In this document: positions 58,098-64,000 of the stretch, in pieces
Position numbering within the stretch: position 1 is the stretch's first letter
How the letters are laid out: the number at the start of each line of letters is the position of its first letter
Source: Hemerocallis citrina
Taxonomy: Eukaryota; Streptophyta; Magnoliopsida; Asparagales; Asphodelaceae
Length of the DNA: 64,000 bases
Assembly: GCA_017893485.1 (NCBI GenBank)
Contig: CM030359.1
Coordinates: 35,695,994 to 35,759,993 of the forward strand
Direction: 5' to 3'
Made by a program: the position numbers and the translations under genes
The notes under the pieces: generated by a model
Database searches by the model: none
What the model saw: the letters and a program-made list of their open reading frames with translations, nothing else
What the model was told of the DNA's origin: nothing

Positions 58098-58400
58098 CAG
58101 TATAAGATGACTTATAAAAACATAAGTTGACTTATCAACAATATAAGATGACTTATAAAAATCATAAGTAGACTTATCAACAATATAAGATGACTTATAA
58201 AAATCATAAGTAGACTTATCAAAACATAAGATGACTTATAAAAATCATAAGTAGACTTATCAAAACATAAGATGACTTATAATAATCATAAGTAGACTTA
58301 TCAAAACATAAGTCGACTTAAAGGAGACATAAGTCGACTTATAAGAACATAAGTCGACTTATAAAAACATAAGTCGACTTACCCGAGAGAAATTCTACGA
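58098..58400. repeat. Tandem array derived from the TAAGTCGACTTA palindrome
   Basis: Alternating half-units of 20-21 bp, ATAAGATGACTTATAAAAAT and ATAAGTAGACTTATCAAAAC, form a 41-bp period. Toward 58,305-58,385 the half-units become perfect (ATAAGTCGACTTAT). So the array is built from the same palindrome found elsewhere as pairs. The other LTR (62,740-63,107) has about two more 41-bp units. Confidence 0.9.
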
Positions 58401-59203
58401 TAACTTTGAAAAATAAATTCTAAGTGTACCAGTCGACTGAGAAGGGTCTAAGTCGACTGTCCAGAACGGATTTTCGAGAAAAACTAAAGATACAGCAGCT
58501 GGGTCGTACCAGTCGACTGTCGGCCTACAGTTTTCATAAATTAGGTCTGAATACGAAAAACAAGTCTGGTGTTTTCTAAAGGTTCATTGTTCATGAAATG
58601 ATTCTTATTCAGGTAAAATGACAATCTCGAATACTTCTTCATTGCGGATCCATTATTCAATCATTCAATAACTCAAAACTCAATTCTCTTGTTCTCAAAT
58701 TCCTAAATCTTACATTAGGGTTTCCTTAATACTTAATTCTTCCACCAAAAATAACCAAGATCTGATTATATACACCAGATCCAGATGTTCATACATCCGA
58801 TCAAACCATACTTGAATCTTAACATGTTTTCGATCAATAAAGAATTTGTTAAACAAGATCTACTAAACATTCGTGGATTTCTCATGCATAAAACGAATAA
58901 CGACTATTGCATCGATCACATACAAGATACGGATACATCAAACAAAACAGCACACCATCATACACACTAACAAAACTAAGTTCATATCACTCACCTTTAG
59001 AAGCAAGAAGATCCACAAAAAGCCTTCCTTTGCTAGATACAAACTCCTTCTTGCGAGATCCAAAATCCTCTTTTATCACCAAGAAAATAATAGTATGAGA
59101 TCTGAGTTGTGCAGCGAATGACGGCTGCAAACTCCCTTATATAGGTCGGGAATCAAGTATTAGGGTTTAGGAATACATTTGCAAAACCATCCCTCCAAAA
59201 TAC

Positions 59204-59206
<3 letters not shown>

Positions 59207-59251
<45 letters not shown>
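59207..59251. repeat. TA microsatellite
   Basis: About 22 TA units; in the other LTR (about 63,948-63,963) the run is only about 8 units. Confidence 0.95.
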
Positions 59252-59253
<2 letters not shown>

Positions 59254-59824
59254 TCTCTTGGAAATTCATCTAAAATTTATTAAAATTAGGATTTAAAAGA
59301 AAATATACTTCTAAATCTTAACCAATACTTTTTAAAACGCCCAGAATGCCAATTTTGTATTTTAGCCCTTAAGAATGTCAATTTTGCGAAAAGGTCCTTC
59401 TTTTATCAAAAATTGCAAATAGATCCATTTAATTCCAGAAAAATCTGAAAAAATAGTAAATAATTCCCAAATAATAAATAATGATTTTTCATAAAGAAAA
59501 GTTAATTTTTCAAACATCTCAAAAGTCGTTTGCACGTGTACAAAAGATAAATCTTTTAGAAAATATCAATTAAATCCTCAAAATTCATTTAAATTCATTT
59601 TCAAATAATTAAAATAATATTTGAAAATACGGGGTTCTACATCACTCCCTCCTTAGAAGAGTACTGTCCTCAGAACTACGGCTAATGAGGTCCGAACAAC
59701 CCACTAACAATGATTGAAAACTCATGGGTAGAAACATAAATCTTTAGGAAATACAATCACACCAAAGAATGCATTCTAACAAAACAAACACATCACACCA
59801 AATAATCACAATCATGCAAGGAAT

Positions 59825-60022
59825 TCAGAAAATCAAACTTCCGCTGCGCGACTCTGATAAAGCCACGCTGCAACAACTACTGAACTCCTGCATCCAACTC
59901 TGACCTTCTGCTTCCTCCTTCCGAGAATCAGTGGCCACTCCCTCCTTAGAAAGGACATGACTAAGGATAGCCACCTTAAGACCTGCCTGGAAACTCCTCA
60001 AGATCCACACCAAGACTAGCAA
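59825..60022 (-). pseudogene. RT-end remnant in Tekay-2
   Basis: A short minus-strand stretch encoding [19 protein letters not shown] matches the end of reverse transcriptase in Tekay-1 ([16 protein letters not shown]). It is flanked by unrelated sequence. It shows that pol was once present and lost by internal deletion. Confidence 0.75.
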
Positions 60023-60187
60023 TAGATGAGCGACACAATTGTATGCAAGAAAACAGTATCAAATAAAACTTTGTCTTTATTCCATCAAACCAAATAAACT
60101 TGTTACATGAAGAAAATACTCAATCTTCAATTATTTCCAAAATAAAGTTTTACCTAATGCAAAAGAATAAATTCCTGCACACACAGA

Positions 60188-61252
60188 TCATACTCCTGGA
60201 TTGCCCGCATCCTCTTCAGTCAATGCGAACACTCGCCCCTGCTTCGGATCCTTGTCTTTCTCTGCCTTCTCTTTCTTCAGCTGTGGACATTATTGTCGAA
60301 TGTGCCCTACTTGACCACATTGAAAACAAGTCTGCTTTGCCAACTTCGGACATTCTGACCTGTAATGTCCTGCCTGCTTGCAGTAAAAACAAGTCACTTC
60401 CTTAGTTGTCGGTGCCTTCTGCACTGGCTCATTGGGCTTGCTCTGCTTTACTGGAAATTCCTTCTCATCCTGGTCATCTGCTGGCCTCTTCTTCTTGTTC
60501 CAAGTCTCTTGCTTTACCCGGGACTGGTCCATATCTTCCTCGGTCATAGCTGCTCTCCTGACCAGCTTGTCGAACCTTCTGATACCCAACGGAACCATCC
60601 TTGACCTCAAGTTTGGCCTCAAGCCCTGCTCAAACTTTTTGGCCTTCTTTGCCTCGTCGACAACTAACTCTGGCGCATACCGCGAAAGCTGAGCAAATTT
60701 AGTCTCATACTCCCGCACGGTCATGCTACCCTACTGAAGGTTCAAGAACTCAGTCGCCTTCTTCTCCTGAACATCAAGAGGAAAGAAGCGATCTCTGAAC
60801 TCATCTAGAAAAGCCTCCCATGTCAGCTGCTGATCTCCCAAATTCCTCTTCAACGACTCCCACCAGATACCAGCGTCTTTCTCTAGCTGCATCGACGCTA
60901 ACTTCACCTTGCTAGCTTCAGGAGTCTCCGACACTTCGAAGATCGTCTGCATCTTCCTAATCCAATCATCTGCTGCGGTTGGTTCAGCTTGCCCTTCAAA
61001 GACTGGCGGCCTCATCCTCTTAAAGGATTCAATCTGCTTAATCGGATCGGCGTTCACCAATCCATGTCCAGCTTCATGATTTGGCTGTGGATTCTGCTGC
61101 TGCGCTTGCTGCTGCGCCACATTGAGTGCCATCAGCGTATTCAACGTCTGATATACTTTGGCAAACTCAGCTTCCAGGTCGATCCCATTTCCTCGGGAAC
61201 TACCAGACCCATCCTCATTATTGCCACCATTTTTGCCTCTGGGTGCAACCAT
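60188..61252 (-). pseudogene. Tekay-2 gag, two nonsense codons
   Basis: ATG at 61,252 (MVAPRGKNGG). Gag domain similar to Tekay-1 (FKRMRPPVFEGQAEPTAADDWIRKM, IWWESLKRN, FLDEFRDRFFP, REYETKFAQLSRY) with a Gln-rich linker. A TAG at 60,733-60,731 replaces one of two Gln codons. The C-terminus has two CCHC knuckles (CFYCKQAGHYRSEC and CFQCGQVGHIRQ...), the second broken by a stop at 60,292-60,290, and then RVFALTEEDAG to a TGA at 60,190-60,188. Between 59,642 and 60,188 only the RT remnant is recognisable. Confidence 0.88.
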
Positions 61253-61469
61253 TTTGAATACTGCAAAACGAGGGTAAAGTTAGAGTAACACACACAATTC
61301 ATACTCATATCAATGCCCTATGGCAAAACCATAGCCATGCCCCAAGCCAAACATCATGTTTTAACTCTATGTGATACTCACACTCTAATGTCCACACCTA
61401 GGTACTCACTCTCTAGTGTCCACACCTAGGTTGGTTTTCATACTATGTCTATTATTATCATTGAAGCAT

Positions 61470-61481
61470 GCTCTGATACCA
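61470..61481 (-). promoter_or_regulatory. Primer binding site of Tekay-2 (tRNA-iMet)
   Basis: On the minus strand TGGTATCAGAGC, three bases after the 5' LTR. Confidence 0.95.
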
Positions 61482-61484
61482 AAT

Positions 61485-64000
61485 TGTAGCGCCCCGAATT
61501 TCTAATACAAAACTTAGAAAATACGTGGCACTTTCCCAGCGATCCACTTCAATGTAACAATATACATAGACCAAAAACTCAAGTCATTTTATTCCAAATT
61601 CTTATTACAATATTCTTTTTCAATTGCAGCGGAAATACAAACACCTTGAATTAAAGATATTCTTTTACAATACTCCTCTTTACAAAATTACACAAGGCTC
61701 TATTATATCACTCATGATCTCTACAGCTAACCCAAGCACCCAAGCCTCCAAACTCTAAGCAACCTGCATCATGTGAGGCTAGAGTTGAACCCTAACCCCC
61801 AAACTACGGGGTCAGCCATAAATGGTGTGAGTGATATAAACAACAAACATAAATAAACAATAAACATAAATTCTCAAGTAACATGTACTGAACAAAAATA
61901 CATAAACTGAACATGTAATCTGAAACAAGAACGATAGGCCAGTACATGCGTGAACCAAGTCGAGAATCAATAACACCGATCAAATACTCATCACTCAATC
62001 ACTCTAAAAAATGTACAGCTCAACTGTACTGTACTGTCGACTGTTTAACGAACCAGTCGACTGTTCTGAACTAACAGTAATCCTCACATCTCAGAATGTG
62101 TCCAACCATCAATAAATCTCAATACCACGATGTATGTCCAATCAATCGATCACCAATAATGCCATAGATCGGATACCCATATATCCATCTACAAAAAAAA
62201 CTAAAGATAATATAGATCGAATACATACCCGGTATGCAATCACTAATAGTGACTCTTACACCGACGAACATATCCATCAACAAACAAACTAAGAGGGTAT
62301 AGATCGAATACGTACTCGGTATGCAATCACTATAGTGACTCTTACACCGACGAACATATCCATCTACAAACAAACTAAGAGGGTATAGATCGAATACGTA
62401 CCCGGTATGCAATCACTATAGTGACTCTTACACCGACGAACATATCCATCTACAAACAAACTAAGAGGGTATAGATCGAATACGTACCCGGTATGCAATC
62501 ACTGTAGTGACTCTTACACCGACGAACATATTCATCTACAAACAAACTAAAGACAGAAAGAACACTCAAGATTATGAAGAACTCCTCAGGACCAATCGAC
62601 TTATGCGATAGTAAGTCGACTGCCCCGAGAACCAATATCCAAGATTATAACAAGTGCTATAAGTCGACTTAATAAACCATCAGTCGACTTACCCGGGACA
62701 ATTACCAATAATTCTCAAGAACATTCCAAGTGTTAACAGTATAAGATGACTTATAAAAACATAAGTTGACTTATCAACAATATAAGATGACTTATAAAAA
62801 TCATAAGTAGACTTATCAACAATATAAGATGACTTATAAAAATCATAAGTAGACTTATCAAAACATAAGATGACTTATAAAAATCATAAGTAGAATTATC
62901 AAAACATAAGATGACTTATAAAAATCATAAGTAGACTTATCAAAACATAAGATGACTTATAAAAATCATAAGTAGACTTATCAAAACATAAGATGACTTA
63001 TAATAATCATAAGTAGACTTATCAAAACATAAGTCGACTTAAAGGAGACATAAGTCGACTTATAAGAACATAAGTCGACTTATAAAAACATAAGTCGACT
63101 TACCCGAGAGAAATTCTACGATAACTTTGAAAAATAAATTCTAAGTGTACCAGTCGACTGAGAAGGGTCTAAGTCGACTGTCCAGAACGGATTTTCGAGA
63201 AAAACTAAAGATACAGCAGCTGGGTCGTACCAGTCGACTGAATAGTAGACCAGTCGACTGTCGGCATACAGTTTTCATAAATTAGGTCTGAATACGAAAA
63301 ACAAGTCTGGTGTTTTCTAAAGGTTCATTGTTCATGAAATGATTCTTATTCAGGTAAAATGACAATCTCGAATACTTCTTCATTGCGGATCCATTATTCA
63401 ATCATTCAATAACTCAAAACTCAATTCTCTTGTTCTCAAATTCCTAAATCTTACATTAGGGTTTCCTTAATACTTAATTCTTCCACCAAAAATAACCAAG
63501 ATCTGATTATATACACTAGATCCAGATGTTCATACATCCGATCAAACCATACTTGAATCTTAACATGTTTTCGATCAATAAAGAATTTGTTAAACAAGAT
63601 CTACTAAACATTCGTGGATTTCTCATGCATAAAACGAATAACGACTATTGCATCGATCACGTACAAGATACGGATACATCAAACAAAACAGCACACCATC
63701 ATACACACTAACAAAACTAAGTTCATATCACTCACCTTTAGAAGCAAGAAGATCCACAAAAAGCCTTCCTTTGCTAGATACAAACTCCTTCTTGCGAGAT
63801 CCAAAATCCTCTTTTATCACCAAGAAAATAATAGTATGAGATCTGAGTTGTGCAGCAAATGACGGCTGCAAACTCCCTTATATAGGCCGGGAATCAAGTA
63901 TTAGGGTTTAGGAATACATTTGCAAAACCATCCCTCCAAAATACAATTATATATATATATATATCTTCTCTTGGAAATTCATCTAAAATTTATTAAAATT
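61485..64000 (-). repeat. Tekay-2 5' LTR, incomplete at window end
   Basis: It matches 56,845 onward for 2.5 kb; the rest is outside. Differences from the 3' LTR are few substitutions, about two extra 41-bp array units, a shorter TA run, and an extra 20 bp at 63,231-63,260, where a full AGTCGACT pair (63,231/63,251) stands in place of a single unit. A minus-strand TATA box lies at about 63,876-63,884. Confidence 0.9.

Larger units (their letters stand above)
56845..59641 (-). repeat. Tekay-2 3' LTR
   Basis: 2,797 bp, plus-strand ends TGTAGCGCC ... GGTTCTACA. Minus-strand TATA box at 59,135-59,143 (TATATAAGG). The region between it and the LTR end has AGTCGACT pairs (57,395/57,415; 57,954/57,974; 58,022/58,042; 58,430/58,450), a single copy at 58,510, a tandem array of a 41-bp unit, an 86-bp tandem repeat and, upstream of the TATA box, a TA microsatellite. 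The polypurine tract TAAGGAGGGAGTGA (minus) follows at 59,642-59,655. Confidence 0.9.
56845..64000 (-). mobile_element. Tekay-type deletion derivative (Tekay-2), runs past window end
   Basis: LTRs begin TGTAGCGCC; a tRNA-iMet PBS lies at 61,470-61,481. Only 1.84 kb separates the LTRs: a damaged gag and a scrap of RT-end sequence, with most of pol missing. It is therefore non-autonomous. LTR copies are very similar apart from repeat-number changes, so the insertion is fairly recent. It interrupts the Athila-2 3' LTR. Confidence 0.88.

Noticed and set aside
58098..58400. CRISPR-like array of short repeats
   Set aside because: Period 20/41 bp without unique spacers, inside an LTR of a plant retrotransposon; it is a tandem array.

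Overview
The window looks like repeat-dense, gene-poor (pericentromeric-type) DNA from a flowering plant nuclear genome. The evidence is the plant-specific transposon families present (a CACTA element with TNP2 plus DUF4218/DUF4216 domains; Tat-, Athila- and Tekay/Del-type Ty3/gypsy elements; a plant L1-type LINE), their spliceosomal introns, and polyproteins with plant-type primer binding sites. I found no convincing host gene, tRNA or rRNA. Species cannot be named from the sequence alone.

Layout. (1) 1-~11,440: a CACTA element read on the minus strand, with a TNP2-type transposase gene (exons 8458->4736, one nonsense codon, a likely GC-rich leader exon near 10,759-10,925) and a second multi-exon gene (4524->630). 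Its left end lies outside the window. A further CACTA-type terminus sits at 9030-9048. (2) 11,448-11,740: the 3' end of a LINE. (3) 11,745-13,547: AT-rich DNA without genes but with a cluster of GTCGACTG-like motifs. (4) 13,548-~18,135: a decayed minus-strand LINE. (5) ~18,140-48,379 and beyond: a plus-strand Tat-type retrotransposon, which is the outer host of a nest. It is split at 23,419 by a Tekay/Del-type element (23,420-44,547, TSD aacct), which is itself split by a nearly pristine Athila-type element (30,010-40,187, TSD actga, intact 1,778-residue gag-pol). The Tat element then resumes with integrase, a 109-bp tandem array and antisense coiled-coil reading frames. It is split again at 48,379 by a second Athila-type element (48,380 onward, plus strand), whose 3' LTR is in turn split at 56,844 by a Tekay-type deletion derivative (56,845 to beyond 64,000).

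How the parts relate. Target-site duplications and uninterrupted reading frames across the removed inserts make the nesting order clear. LTR pair divergence agrees: Athila-1 is youngest, Tekay-1 older, and the Tat host has several nonsense codons.

The most unusual signal is not a gene. It is a short palindrome, AGTCGACT, that recurs dozens of times, usually as pairs with starts 19-21 bp apart inside imperfect inverted repeats. It occurs in retrotransposon lineages that are otherwise unrelated (Tat, Athila x2, Tekay x2). Most copies lie downstream of the TATA box in the LTR, so in the RNA leader, and some are in frame inside the Athila-2 polyprotein. One pair lies in a roughly 90-105 nt hairpin whose stem carries a compensatory base-pair change between the two Athila elements. 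I regard this as the best candidate for something undescribed.
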